From the NCBI GenBank assembly GCA_024509875.1, contig JAMPIV010003437.1:1-64000 (forward strand): a stretch of 64,000 nt of DNA, written 5' to 3'. Positions 36,113 through 47,034 of this stretch are shown here, piece after piece. The notes below the pieces were generated by a model. The model was not told the DNA's origin. It was given only the letters and a program-made list of their open reading frames with translations, and ran no database searches. The position numbers and the translations under genes are program-made. Position 1 is the stretch's first letter, and each line of letters begins with the position of its first letter. The stretch comes from Oreohelix idahoensis (Eukaryota; Mollusca; Gastropoda; Stylommatophora; Oreohelicidae).

Positions 36113-36247
36113 AGAAAAAAATGAAAACAGAACAGTATGGAAGAATAAAAACAGAAGAGTAAGAACGAATAAAAACAGAAAAGTAAAAAAAGAACGAAGA
36201 CAGAAGAGTAAGAAAGGAAGAAAACAGAAGAGTAAGAAGGAGTGAAA
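36113..36247. repeat. minisatellite, about 25-bp unit, shorter copy
   Basis: About five units of the array seen at 20817-21059, with ACAGAAGAGTAAGAA-type cores. Confidence 0.85.
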
Positions 36248-36745
36248 AAAGTATTGTCAAGTATCACTTTAGTGCATGGTTCCCACGAAACAGTCAACGA
36301 CTGGTGACCTTATGTCTCTTATTATACGATCAAGTAGAAGAAACGTGTAGACAGGAGCAAAATATGTATTATTTTATTCGCATAAGGGAAGTATTTAAAG
36401 GGATACAATTCATTATCTTAAAATTTGTGAAAAAAATCAATAGTTTATTTTAATTTTTTTACCTCATTTATTCTTAAACACGTAGATTTCGTCTCACTAT
36501 AATGTTTGTGTCATTAATTTTGTTATGAATTTTTCATTTATTTATATATTTTTATCAAATATTTAAAATATTAAAAGTATATACAATTTATAAACACTTT
36601 ATTGTGTTTACTGTAGCTTCTAAATGTGTTAACATGTAAACTTTAATGAAGTAACAGCGTCCGAAAGTGAAAAATTTTATCTAGAGGAAAACGGCCTTTG
36701 CTGATTCCCGAAAATCAGTGGACACTTCTTCTTCTTCGTACACTC

Positions 36746-37795
36746 TCAGACGTCCACTTGAATGTTCTCAAAGAAAGCTGTAGACAGTTTGAGGCTATTT
36801 GAATCCCCGTAAAGCTTTTCCACGAAAGGAGCTGGCGTCGGCCATATGCACTTTCTCTGTACCACATATAAGGGGCAACTTTGAAGCAGATGTTCAGCAG
36901 TCATTTTATCAGTACCACAGTTACACTGATCGGTAGTTCCTATCTTTAGCTTGTTGAATAGATGGTATCTCAATCTGGTGTGGCCAGTGCTGAGTCTGAA
37001 GATTACCACTTGTTCTCTTCTGTGGAGCTGGTAGTAAGCATCATTCTGTGTGTTCCCTGGATGTTCAACATTCCATTTGTTTCTGTATCTGATTCTTATA
37101 AAACTCTTTGCCTCCTCAAAAGTTATGCTTGCATCAGGCCGAGGTAGATGTGAACCTTCATTGCCGGTGATGTTACAATGAGATGGGATCCAATGGATCA
37201 CAACACTTTTGAATCGTTGACAAAGTTTGTGGAGCACTATTCTGAGATCATCCAGGTCTGTATTATTTTGGCTTTTCAACGTTGCAATTACTGACTGTGC
37301 ATCAGTAAAGAAAGCAGCTTGTCTCTCTGCGCTTTCTTCTGTCAATATAACTTATGCTGCAGTTTTCAAGGCCTCTGCCTCTGCTCTGAAGTTGTTGGAG
37401 AATCGTTCTGTCGCCACCCACTGACAGCGTTTTTCTGCACCAGTGCTTAAGGTAAAAAAGACACCCCCACCTCCATTTTCTGTTGCATTTGTTGCTGATC
37501 CATCTGTGTATGCATGGGTCCAGGTGTTGCGTGGGTAATGTTTCTCTATGTATTTTGTCGCTATGGATTTTCTATCTGTTGCAGTTTTGCTCTTTTTTCT
37601 CTCAATTCCAGGAATGTTTTCTATCATTTTAGGGAAACGATTTTGTTTCCATACTGGAAGCTTGTGTGCAGTGTAGATGGGTTTAACAGTGGATATTTCA
37701 TCTATGGATACTGCTCTCATTTGTGGTTTGGTTGATTCTACAAAATTGCTTCGTTTGAGTCTTTGCCTCCTAAGAGCATTTATTCTGTGGCACAT
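36746..37795 (-). pseudogene. LINE RNase H domain, broken
   Basis: Two frames (37795-37352 and 37345-36746). The first has YTDGSATNATENGGGGVFF (first catalytic Asp) and NNFRAEAEALKTA (catalytic Glu). The second has FFTDAQSVIATL (third Asp), VVIHWIPSHCNITGNEGS, then a C-terminal zinc-like stretch (QCNCGTDKMTAEHLLQSCP). After GNE the usual run with the last acidic residue is missing and the sequence jumps to GSHLPRP, an apparent deletion of around ten residues. The frame is also interrupted near 37350. It would remove RNA during target-primed reverse transcription. Confidence 0.85.
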
Positions 37796-38790
37796 TGGGT
37801 GGTCTGTTAGTCTTTTGAATTTTTCGGCCTGTTGCTGAGCCCTGCAGTCTCATCTATCTGTCATTGGCTGGAGGCATGTAATCTTTTCGAGTTCTTTTAT
37901 AGGTGTTGACTTCATTCCTCCCGTTATAATTCTCATTGCTTGATTTTGGAGTCTGCTAATTTTATCGAAGTTTGTCTTAGCTGCTGTTGCCCACGCTGCC
38001 ATGCCATATTCAAGGACTGGCCTCACTCGCCCTGTGTACACCGTCTTAAGCACTTTCTCATCTGCACCCCAAGTTGTTCCAGCAAGTTTTTTCATAATTG
38101 CCATTCTTTGTCTTGCTCTCTCATTCGATTTCTGTCAACCTGTTTTTTCCAAGTCAGACGGCGATCAAAAATAATGCCTAGGTAGTTTGATTTTCTCATT
38201 TTAGCACTAGGTGGAAGCTTTGAGGTCTAGTTGAGAGGTAAAATACAGTGTACGTTGTTTTCTCTTTATTAATCTTCATGAGCCATGTTTTGGCCCACTC
38301 TTCCAGTGATGTTAGTGCTTGCTGCATCAGAATGTTTGCAGTAGTGATACGTTCTTCAGAGATCCACAAGGCTAAGTCATCTGCAAAGGAAGCATTGTGT
38401 GCTATTCGTTGAATATTGTCAGTTATGACATTTATGTATGCAAGGAACAGTGTAGGTGACAGGACTCCCCCTTGTGGGACACCCTGCTCTAATATAAACA
38501 TTTTACTAGTCTGTCCTTGCAGCTGTACTCTGGCGGTTCTATTTTCAAGGTAGTGACCAATCCATTTGAACATTCGCCCACATACACCACTTCTCTGCAG
38601 TTTGACTTTCAATACCTCTTTCCATACTCTATCGAAAGCTTTTTCTAAATCTACCCAAACCACTAGCGTGTGCTTTTTTTCGTGGAAGGCATCTTCGATT
38701 TCCTGAGCTATATATGTGATTTGATCTTCAGTGGATCTGTGTTGTCTGAATCCTGCTTGTTGATGGTTTAATAAGTGTTTGCTTTCCAGA
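37796..38790 (-). pseudogene. LINE reverse transcriptase core, 5'-truncated and frameshifted
   Basis: Frame 38810-38196 holds LLNHQQAGFRQHRSTEDQIT, VVWVDLEKAFDRVW (catalytic Asp), EQGVPQGGVLSPTLFLAYIN and ASFADDLALW (FADD box). A gap in frame follows, then 38104-37850 gives VYTGRVRPVLEYGMAAWATA and ISRLQNQAMRIITGGMKSTP, the thumb and connection of Jockey/I-group LINEs. Family assignment rests on these motifs plus the RNase H; the exact clade is uncertain. Confidence 0.85.
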
Positions 38791-39082
38791 TCACGAAAAG
38801 TTACATGCATGCTTGTTTTTCTTCTTCTTCACACACTCTCCCTCCTTTCCCACCAGTGTTGCGGAAGGTTTTGTATGTGTGATGATGATAGTGCTAGAGT
38901 AGAAATAGTATTTTCTCCAGAATGTGTGAGGTCCCAGTGACAGAGAAGTACACTGGTATCACTCGATAGTCACGGCTGTGAAAGTATCTGGACTGAAAAT
39001 ATTCAGAGAACAGTCAGACCTTACTGCGCCACCTCCGCTGTGTGACCACCTGTGATGTTAATAACAATTCAACGGGACCCAA

Positions 39083-39380
39083 ATATGCAGCAATAGAGAA
39101 TGCAGTCAGCGACCCATAGCTTGACTGCTTGCATCAGGGTCAGCGAACCAGAGCTGACCAAGACCCTACTCCACCTCTACGTGGTGGTCCTGGAAACAGG
39201 CTGCATCACTGCAGTCTGGCTGAACGAGTAGGGATCGCAGAGGGAAGGCAAACCCGGTCCCAAAAAATGCCGTGCTGAAGTCGGATGTGTCGACCGAAAG
39301 GTGCAGATATCACAGCTCCGGCGTAAACAGACACAACGTACCCAACGTCCTTTTCAGGACGAACGAGGAAGAAGAAGAAG
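39083..39380 (+). mobile_element. SINE-like element with histone-type stem-loop and GAA tail
   Basis: About 300 bp found only in unit 2, replacing a 20-25 bp stretch of unit 1 near 24010, so no clean duplication can be given. It contains CAGTCAGCGACCCATAGCTT and GATATCACAGCTCCGGCG, then the stem-loop CGTCCT-TTTC-AGGACG at 39346-39361, and ends in a GAAGAAGAAGAAGAA tail. No ORF. The end (CGTCCTTTTCAGG then ACGAACG) resembles the start of the ORF1 element at 21511-21532, suggesting kinship between the two. Confidence 0.6.
39346..39361 (+). promoter_or_regulatory. histone-type stem-loop in a SINE-like element
   Basis: CGTCCT-TTTC-AGGACG, perfect 6-bp stem, followed closely by AACGAGGAAGAAG. Confidence 0.65.
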
Positions 39381-39451
39381 AATGAATGAATAAAGCTGGT
39401 GAATACAATTTATGTATCCTCTTTATTTACATCTATCTAATTGTGGTGATT

Positions 39452-39662
39452 CCCAACGGGCTGATCACCCGTTTGCCAGTCACTTTGATTACGGAAACAA
39501 CAGCAAACGGATTGATTTGTCGTTGCCCTAAAGACGCCATTAGGCGTGATGGGAACAACGGCAAAGAAAATCTATTCGCTGTTGCCCTTAAGACGCCACT
39601 AGGCGTAATGGCCACTGACTGCTTTGCCGGTCGTTGGCTAAGGACGGGAGAAGAAGAAGAAG
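39452..39662 (+). mobile_element. SINE sharing the 3' end of the GAA-tailed LINE
   Basis: A 211-bp insertion flanked by AATTGTGGTGATT on both sides (39439-39451 and 39663-39675, 13 bp); unit 1 has the empty site near 24070. The last part (GACGCCACTAGGCG, TAATGGCCACTGACTGCTTTG, GGCTAAGGA, (GAA)n) matches the 3' UTR of the GAA-tailed LINE. The GTTGCCCT(T)AAGACGCCA(C/T)TAGGCG block occurs twice (about 39520 and 39580). The first 70 bp are unrelated to the LINE. Confidence 0.82.
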
Positions 39663-39675
39663 AATTGTGGTGATT

Positions 39676-41067
39676 GTGTGTGACTGTTGATAAAGAAATG
39701 TATATTTACATAAAAACCAAAGTGGTGAAATCAATTACAGTTTCACAAGTTTAAAACTAAAATGTCATTTCTTTAGAATCTTCCAATTTGTTGGGTAAGA
39801 GACTTCTTTGCTGTCTATTCACTTTATAGCTTTCACTAGTTTATCATGCAAATTGTCATAATAAAACTCTGCTTGACAGTTATCACTTCTTGGGTGCACG
39901 ATTGCCACAAATATCACTCAACTTCTATGATAATCAGTGTTCATATGAGATGTACAGCTTCAGTAGGTCGTCCTTCTACCAATCCAGACATTGCTGGGGC
40001 GATTAGCATTGATCACCGAGCAATTCTTGATCATGGACCTCTAACCTTGGGTTGACAAGTATGAACCTGAAGATAATTGTAGGATATGTGGCTATTTTGG
40101 ATAATAATTACCACATTCCTATTGTAGGTGAGACGAATTTGTTTTCAAATGTATGCGTGGAAATGCATGATTATGGACCAGTGACAAGACAGGTGTCTAC
40201 TCTGGAACATTTTATAAAATCAAATAATACAAAATAATATGTACACACATATATGGTATGAGATTATAGTATCCCCCTGCCTGACAAGTCAGCTCTGTAA
40301 AGTGCCGTAACTTGAAGACAGATTGGATAAGCCCTGATAATGACTGTTGGTAGTCCTGAAAAGAATTGTTATTAGTCCTGAAAAGGACTGTGCTAGCTCT
40401 GATACAGACTCAGTCATGGTGGTTAAATCTTAGGTTCCAACCTTCAACAATCATACCAAGTAACCAATTAATATGCATGATACTTTCATAACATATAGAT
40501 TATAAACAAATCCTGAAATAAAAGTTGTAATTACTGTGTTAATTTACATAGTAACTTTACATAACCTCGCAGGATCTAATTAAGATCAGTAAAGACTGGC
40601 TTTTGTGAAGTAATAGAACTGCTTGGTTGCAAATAACAAGATATTGGCCTTTACATGTTTCTCTCTCTCCAGCCGTTGTCCTTCTGTCTTCTTCGCTGTA
40701 CAAGGGAATTTGAAATCATTTTCGACCGCACTTATACATGGAGCTTCCGGACGTATGAGAATCAAGGATTGCAACTCCAGCAAACTTCCCACACTATTAA
40801 TAACTCCGAGGGGTTTGTGCTAGATGGGTTTCAAAACTTGGTCTCGTGCATCGCACCTTTCCCAGTTCAAACCTTTAGAGTTAAAGATTTCCATTCTCAG
40901 TGAGTTGACCTTTATATCCATATGTTGTCTTACTATATCGGTCGTGTTAACTATTTTATCTTGAATTATGAATAGGAAAAACACAGGATTTCTCAATGCA
41001 CGGACACTTATTCTTGCAAAATTCTTCACAACTACTTACTCCCTCCAAATTTCCTTGTAAAAGGTAA
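39676..41067. other. non-coding part of unit 2
   Basis: Collinear with 24082-25350 of unit 1 apart from a 120-bp stretch near 40630-40750 absent from unit 1. It holds the second stem-loop array (40330-40410). No gene supported. Confidence 0.65.
40330..40410 (-). repeat. array of four histone-like stem-loops, unit 2
   Basis: Starts at 40330, 40352, 40374 and 40395 (spacing 22, 22, 21), as in unit 1. The third (AGTCCT-GAAA-AGGACT) is perfect; the others carry mismatches. Confidence 0.65.
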
Positions 41068-41147
41068 ATGCAAAGGATCCCGTTACACATCCATTGAGGC
41101 ATATTGGGAATATGGTGTTAGGCCCATATTTTCTTGACCATCGGCAC
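41068..41147 (-). mobile_element. short SINE-like element, second copy
   Basis: On the minus strand it reads GGTCAAGAAAATATGGGCCT, AACACCATATTCCCAATATG and GTGTAACGGGATCC, a relative of 33062-33150. It interrupts the unit after TTTCCTTGTAAAAGG. Confidence 0.5.
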
Positions 41148-41814
41148 ACTAGGGGGTGACGTGGTCAACATCACGCCGGCCGCCTTAACCTTCCCAGTAT
41201 TTCGTCTCATATATCATATCTCACATATCACATCTCATATATTTCGTCTCATATTTCTCATTTCACATCTCATGATAGGAAATTGTACAGAGCAATACGA
41301 CGTGAGGCATTCTCATCATCAGAAGTGGTCCCCCCGTCGATCAAGTGTTTCGGCCCCTTTTTCTTCTTTACACTCTAAGGGGAGTGGGCCCACCTGGGTC
41401 CAAGTGTCTCAGCCTCCTGTTGTCTTGTGTAGAAAATGAACCCACTCAACCTTGGTTGCAGCTTTAAAATCCACAATTCCGCCAGATGTAGGCAATTGTG
41501 AAAGTAACTCTTATGTTGAAAACAAATTACTGCGGTCGTTCCACAGCACACCACGACTATGGACAGACACTGACACATCTGGTGAAGCCGACGAGGCGTG
41601 AAGACATTGCGAGCTAGCAACTGAACTCTACCTGCACCCGACACCTCATATACCTGTAAGCCACCGTCCTTTCACCAACACAACGAAAAACTCAATGTTT
41701 TGCGGACTTTTAAAAATTAGCAATTTCTAGATGTTTCCTGTACCACAGGTGGGTTAAGAGTTTACTGTACCGAGTTCCATAGACCATTGTGTTTGTTCCA
41801 CAGCCAGCGTGATG
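41148..41814. other. unit 2-specific stretch, no gene seen
   Basis: It starts with a run of short imperfect TCTCATAT / TTTCGTCTCATAT repeats (about 41206-41275). Nothing else is recognised. Confidence 0.55.
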
Positions 41815-42084
41815 CCTTTTCTCATGTTGTCTCTCTTTCTCTCTTTCCATATCTCTACGAACCTGCATTTCTGCTTCAATTTTTCTCTGCTCCAATTGCC
41901 GTTCTTCTCTTGCTTTCTCCATCTCCCTACCTTCTTTTCCCCTCTCTCTAGCTTCTGCTTCCTTCTTCTCCGCCTCATATTTGTCTAGTTCCTCGTTCAC
42001 AAAATCTAGCAACTCTACTCTTTGTAATCCTATTTCCTTTGCTTCCTCTCTCAGAATTGTTCTAAGTTTTGCACTCTCAGCCAT
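41815..42084 (-). pseudogene. Gypsy gag N-terminal fragment (third gag family)
   Basis: The minus frame starting at ATG 42084 reads MAESAKLRTILREEAKEIGL, then VELLDFVNEELDKYEAEKKE and a long charged coiled coil (REMEKAREERQLEQRKIEAE, MEREKERQHEK) before running out of similarity near 41815. The pattern matches the Gag start of the Element 2 family type. The frame also opens 22 codons upstream, which I take as leader. Capsid and pol are absent, so this is a remnant. Confidence 0.72.
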
Positions 42085-42854
42085 GTCAATTAACTGACAG
42101 CTAATTACCCGAGAAAGAAAGAAGAAAAGGATACACTGCTCCCTAACCAATTAAGAGAATACACACATTTTTTTCCATGTTTACTGTGTTTCCTCCTCCC
42201 TGTTTCTCAGTTGTCTAATCGATCACTGCTGTTAACTGGCAAAAAAGGCTCCTAACGCAGACGACTTAAACCATAGAGATGGTAGATCAGGCTAAAAACT
42301 GTAACTCTACTATTACTACTGTGGGGAAAAAAAATTAAAATTAAGGGGAAAAAAATTCCTTATTTTTTAATCCACCACACTCGTCCACACCTGAAGTCAG
42401 TTTGGAGCTAGGGAAGGCATTTAACTTGGCGACTGCCCAATGCACTTTCTTCTCTATGCGCACGTTCCACTGCTCCAATAAAATTGTGATTGTTAAATAA
42501 TCACGCGTACCAGCGTTCTTTTTGTGCAAAAATATTTATATATCATATCTCCAACAAAAATCACCATCAAAATCAAACTGTATGTAAACTATAAGATGCT
42601 CTGGAAAGAAACACATTCTAATTTGTGTGGTCAGAACCCAGTAAATAAGAACGTTGTCTAGGGAATAATTATTATTACTTTTCTTTACTCACAACACAGG
42701 ACGGACAACACACTCTATCTAGAGTTAGACTAAGATACAATAACAGACGTTAGTCATTAATCTAGACTCAGACTTAGATCAAATCCTGGAAACGAACACC
42801 TATTCTGTCGTACCGATAGGTTTGAGAGTTATGTTTGGTCCCGTCTGAGTAGAG
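42085..42854. other. sequence upstream of the gag fragment, no gene seen
   Basis: Possibly leader or LTR of the element that left the gag fragment, but no second copy is present to define an LTR. A few A-runs at 42325-42352. Confidence 0.45.
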
Positions 42855-45280
42855 AGGATGGTTATAAGTACGTGAGAAAAAAAGGTGTGACAAATAGATT
42901 TCACGGGTGAATAGCTTAAGGAGAAGATATGTCTCTGGAATGAGTAAGTTTCTCTAGTCCAGTCTATCTAGTACAAGACAATCTTTCCCTCCTCATACAT
43001 ATACATATAAGTTTAACTACACACACACACACAGCTATGTGACAACAAGACATACAAACGTGATAAACTACGGTTAATTGGGTATGGGTCTGACCAACAC
43101 ACAAAGTTAAGTTTTCTTTGTTGTTTATTATCATTAAACTTGACAACATCAAATATCTAAAGACAAATCAAATAAAATCAGATTTACATACATATGAAAT
43201 AGCAGGATAAATGTGCCCTCCCCCTTTTGAGAAAAAACCCCAAAAAGTTAATAACCCAAAGGTCAAAGGTTAGCACTTTGGTACAGAATAGACAGTAAAG
43301 AAACAAGTTTCTACTTTATGCTATCCAGTAAAGTAAATAAGTTTAAACAAAATCCAAAGTTGGTAAAGTTCCTGTAACGAAGAAGATTATTCACTCTCTC
43401 TTTCATACAGTAGCCACTCAATCACGCTTACCTACCCTTGGAAATCCAATTATCCTGAATATAAAATTGCCAGGTTATTTATGTCCCAAATTGGTCCAAG
43501 TCCATCTTCTAACAAATAAGACCAGCGAGGGGAACGCCAAATCTTGTGTGTGTTTCTTTTGGATGAATAAATGTCACCGCGAAAAGTTGATGTAGAAAAA
43601 CGTGATCTTGGGGTTCACAGTTAAAAGAGGAAAATACTTCCAGTATTGGGAAACATCTGGTTTCTAAAAATGTTACAATTGATAAATGATGATAGTTCTA
43701 TCGGCTGGCTCTATGGTAGAGTGCCGATTCTGAAACAGCGTAAATTCTGGATGCTACACTTGAAAAAAAAAACGACTGTAAGAAGTCGGGATAGAGGGTA
43801 TTTTATCCACAACAGAGTGGACTTATAAAATGGAAAAAATATTGCTGGTTTTTTCTTTTAAATTTACAAGTTAAAATGTTGCCCATGTATCTTTGCCCCA
43901 GAAATCAAATTGGTGACGCACAAGCCAAGAAAAAGACAACATTAACCAATCAGTAAATGATGAAAAGACCAAAAGACCGCTGGACGCCCTTTATCAGGTC
44001 TGCAGAAATATATAGAAAACATTTATGGAAAAATGCTACTATTCTATATAGCTACATGTATGCACGCAGACAGGGACAAGACGATCTCTTATCCTCTCCG
44101 TCAGTCCTGATTAAAGTTAAAAGGCACACGGTGTCTTAAGCCTATCCTATCGCGTGTCGCTTTCGCTAGCACAGCGTTTCTAGGTCAGGTGAAGGTATGC
44201 ACTCCCCCCGCCCCTTGCGCGCGATTTAACGATCAGCGTAAAACGTCAGTTACTATTCAATTATCCATACGCGCACTTACGTAAATATCGCCTGTCGTTA
44301 ACAGCTATTAAATTGTCGGCGTTTGTTGGTCATCGTATGGTATTAAATCATAGTCACTTATAATAAATACACAAAATGAAATATAACGTGAATTATTTTC
44401 TGTCACTATCAGTCGCGCCTAGCAAATATATATCAGTCAACTAAAACCGTCTCTTCTTGTGTGAGAAAGCGGGAGGTGAAAATTAACATTAAATCTGAAC
44501 ATCTGGTATAAAATAGCTACGCGTTATTTATTTCACTAGTTCTAACAGCTAGAAAATGTAAGTGAAATATAATGGTAAAAGCTTAACATTCTTAATCGCG
44601 TGAACCTAATTTCTATTACCAGAAAATCAGAATGGCAATCCACACGAATGCTATTAACACATCTTCCACAATGGTTCTAGAACTACGTGCTTAGACTATC
44701 CAAAAATTCTGAGTGACAACTGATAGCAGGTTTACGAAAACACAGTTTATATAACATCATAGTTCTCTGATCTGTAGATGATGCTACTTTTCACACTATT
44801 GTGTATACCAGAGAATCAGAAATATGAGTTCCCAAGATAAAGGCTTTACGGTCGCTCTCCCGTCGAGCGCTTTCGCCCCGACATCAAAAGACTTATACAT
44901 GCAACGAGTCTCTCGAAGATTTTGCCTGTATCTGAAGATCAAAGCCTGGAGTTTCTCTGCCTTCCCTCTGTCTACGGACTTCAAAAGGTTCGGTGTTATT
45001 CACGTGCGGTCTGTCAGGTATCGCATGACTGACAGATCAGCTCGCGTGAGAAACTTAGGTAAACAAACCTGATTCGCTACCTGTTATGACGGGCCGGTCA
45101 CGAAAAATTGTAAACAACTTCGTTTGATTATGTTCGAAGGAAAGAGGCGTGGATGAAAAATAAGCTTGTGTGAGTAAGACAGGCAGAAAAATGCATGGTT
45201 TTGCAAGCAAATCATAGAACGCTAACGGGATTACAAAGGTTGTCAGATTACGGTTGGCTATATTTCCATTATACGTCACA
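42855..45280. other. non-coding part of unit 2
   Basis: Collinear with 26135-27861, 28300-28546, 28922-28963 and 31161-31621 of unit 1. It provides the empty sites for three insertions of unit 1. The ORF 44824-45072 (and 31177-31425) has no domain and the two copies differ at many amino acids. Confidence 0.7.
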
Positions 45281-45302
45281 GTTATATATATGAGGCTGGC
45301 AA

Positions 45303-45766
45303 GTTCCTACTTACTTACTTAGTCGTTCCCCTTCTACCGTGAGATGTAGAGGTTTGGAATAGAGAGCGCCAGACTATCCTATCGGCTGTCTTCCTCCTGG
45401 CTTGGTTCCATTCTGGTCCTCGGTCCTTCAAAGATTGTCTAATGTTGTCCTCCCAGCGGACTCTGGGTCGTCCTGGGGGTCTGGATACCTGGCTCTTTGT
45501 TTCCCATGCTTGTCGTGGTAGCCGATCTTCTCCCATTCTGCAGACATGGCCAAACCATCTCAGTTAGGACTGTTCTACTTGGGTCTGCAGGGGGTGGCAC
45601 TTTAGGCCTTGACGTATCGTCTGGTTGCGGACCATGTCTCTTCTTGTTAATTCAACCACCTTCCTCAGATACCTCATTTCTGAGGTTTGGATCTGACTTT
45701 TCTGGGTTGTAGTCATTGCCCATGACTCGCATCCATATGTCAAGACTGGGACATAGGTGGAGCGGT
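45303..45766 (-). pseudogene. RTE-like LINE 3' end, sense part of the inverted insertion
   Basis: Reads STYVPVLTYGCESWAMTTTQ near the junction, then LRKVVELTRRDMVRNQT, LRWFGHVCRM in shifted frame and GRPRVRWEDNIRQSLKD to the stop and tail. One frame change near 45540. It corresponds to 19209-19666. Confidence 0.87.
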
Positions 45767-45894
45767 TAACTCCGCCAAGGCCGGTCCCAAGCCCGGCTGA
45801 AAAAGGAGGAGGGCGGCCTGCATGGAGGCCGTAAGGAGGCAGCCCCTTCACCATGTAAAGGCACAACAGGCCAATCACCTGTTTGCTTTAAACT

Positions 45895-47034
45895 ATGATT
45901 ACGAGTAATATAAGTGAGAAAACCGGACTGATTCTAAAGGCGACTAACTGTAACGGACTACGGACTTCGACTTATGGAACTTGGAACACAAGAAGTATAA
46001 ATGGGAAAGAAGAGGAGCTGGTGGAAGAGACTAGGAAAGCAAAACTAGAAATCCTAGCTATTACCGAAACAAAGATAAAGGGACAAGGAGTCATGGATTT
46101 CGATGGCAACACGCTGCTATACAGTGGTATACCCACATCTGAAAGAGCTAAAGGGGCCGTGGGTTGCATTGTGGCCAAAAACCAGAAAGATAGTATCAAG
46201 GGATGGAACTTTGTCTCGGAGCGCATTATGGTTGTAAAACTAAAAGAAAGAAAAACCATAGTCAATCTGGTCATAGTGTATGGGCCAAATGAGGATGAGA
46301 GAGCAGAGGTCAAGGAGGAATTCTTCGAGCTACTTCAAAGGACAGTGGATGACTGCCTAGATGAAATTATCATGCTCGGAGATTTCAATGCCAGAGTTGG
46401 AAATGACCATGCTAGATGGGGTGGAGTTATCGGAAGATATGGGGAAGATACTCTCAATGACAATGGAAAGCGACTCCTTAGATTCTGCAGTGAGCAGAAT
46501 CTGATCATTACCAACACAAAGTTCCCCCGTAAGCGCATACATGCATACACTAGGTGTGAACCAACAAAGAATGAGAAGTCAGTGATCGACTATGCCATAG
46601 TTAGGAGGAGCTCATTCAAATATGTCCTGGATGCTAGAGTCTGGAGGGGGCCAGAGATTGGAAGTGATCACTACCTGCTTACAATCAAAAGAACAACTGA
46701 AAGAGTTGCTCAGCCTAGGAACTGCCCAGCATCATGCAAGAAACCAAGTAAACGAACGGAAGAAATGAGCATTAAGACCTACAAGCTGAGAGAGCCAGAA
46801 ATTAAGACCAGATATCAGGGGCTTATTGCTACAGCGGTGAGAAACACAGAAGAACAACCTGATGACTTGGACACCCTGTGGCTTAAATTCAAGGACATCA
46901 TACAGGCAGCTGCTGCAGAAGCATATGGTGATGTTCGACTTGGGAACAAGAAAGAGGACACCTTGATGGACAGAGGAAGTCAAAGAGAAAATAAGAGAGA
47001 AGAAAATGGCATGGGAACAATACTTAGGAGCTAA
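45895..47034 (+). CDS. LINE apurinic-type endonuclease domain
   Basis: A 379-codon frame, the only nearly intact endonuclease in the window. Exonuclease-endonuclease-phosphatase motifs in order: WNTRSI (Asn), ITETKI (Glu), VIVYGP, MLGDFNARVG (Asp and Asn), EKSVIDYAIV and GSDHYLL (Asp-His). It would nick target DNA to start reverse transcription. The frame leaves the natural reading near 46965 and ends at 47034, while the linker to RT continues in 47006-47605. The first residues may be 5' UTR; a GC-rich leader precedes it (45767-45894). Confidence 0.85.
   Translation: MITSNISEKTGLILKATNCNGLRTSTYGTWNTRSINGKEEELVEETRKAKLEILAITETKIKGQGVMDFDGNTLLYSGIPTSERAKGAVGCIVAKNQKDSIKGWNFVSERIMVVKLKERKTIVNLVIVYGPNEDERAEVKEEFFELLQRTVDDCLDEIIMLGDFNARVGNDHARWGGVIGRYGEDTLNDNGKRLLRFCSEQNLIITNTKFPRKRIHAYTRCEPTKNEKSVIDYAIVRRSSFKYVLDARVWRGPEIGSDHYLLTIKRTTERVAQPRNCPASCKKPSKRTEEMSIKTYKLREPEIKTRYQGLIATAVRNTEEQPDDLDTLWLKFKDIIQAAAAEAYGDVRLGNKKEDTLMDRGSQRENKREENGMGTILRS

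Larger units (their letters stand above)
36726..38791 (-). mobile_element. LINE with RT and RNase H, 5'-truncated
   Basis: A 2.07-kb insertion private to unit 2; unit 1 reads through the site (GGACAC then GAAAGTTAC near 23738). In element orientation the 3' end is a (GAA)n tail directly before CAC at 36723-36725, and CAC recurs at 38792-38794, so a duplication can only be three bases. It carries the RT and RNase H of a Jockey/I-type LINE but lacks ORF1, the endonuclease and the first part of RT. Confidence 0.87.
31622..45280. repeat. tandem segmental unit 2
   Basis: Second copy of the large unit, 13.66 kb including its own insertions. It is the only unit complete at both ends without a large LTR inside. 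It lacks the unit 1 insertions at 21451, 27862, 28548 and 28964 and has its own at 36726, 39083 and 39452. Segments without counterpart in unit 1 lie at 33070-35200 and 41060-42850. Confidence 0.85.
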
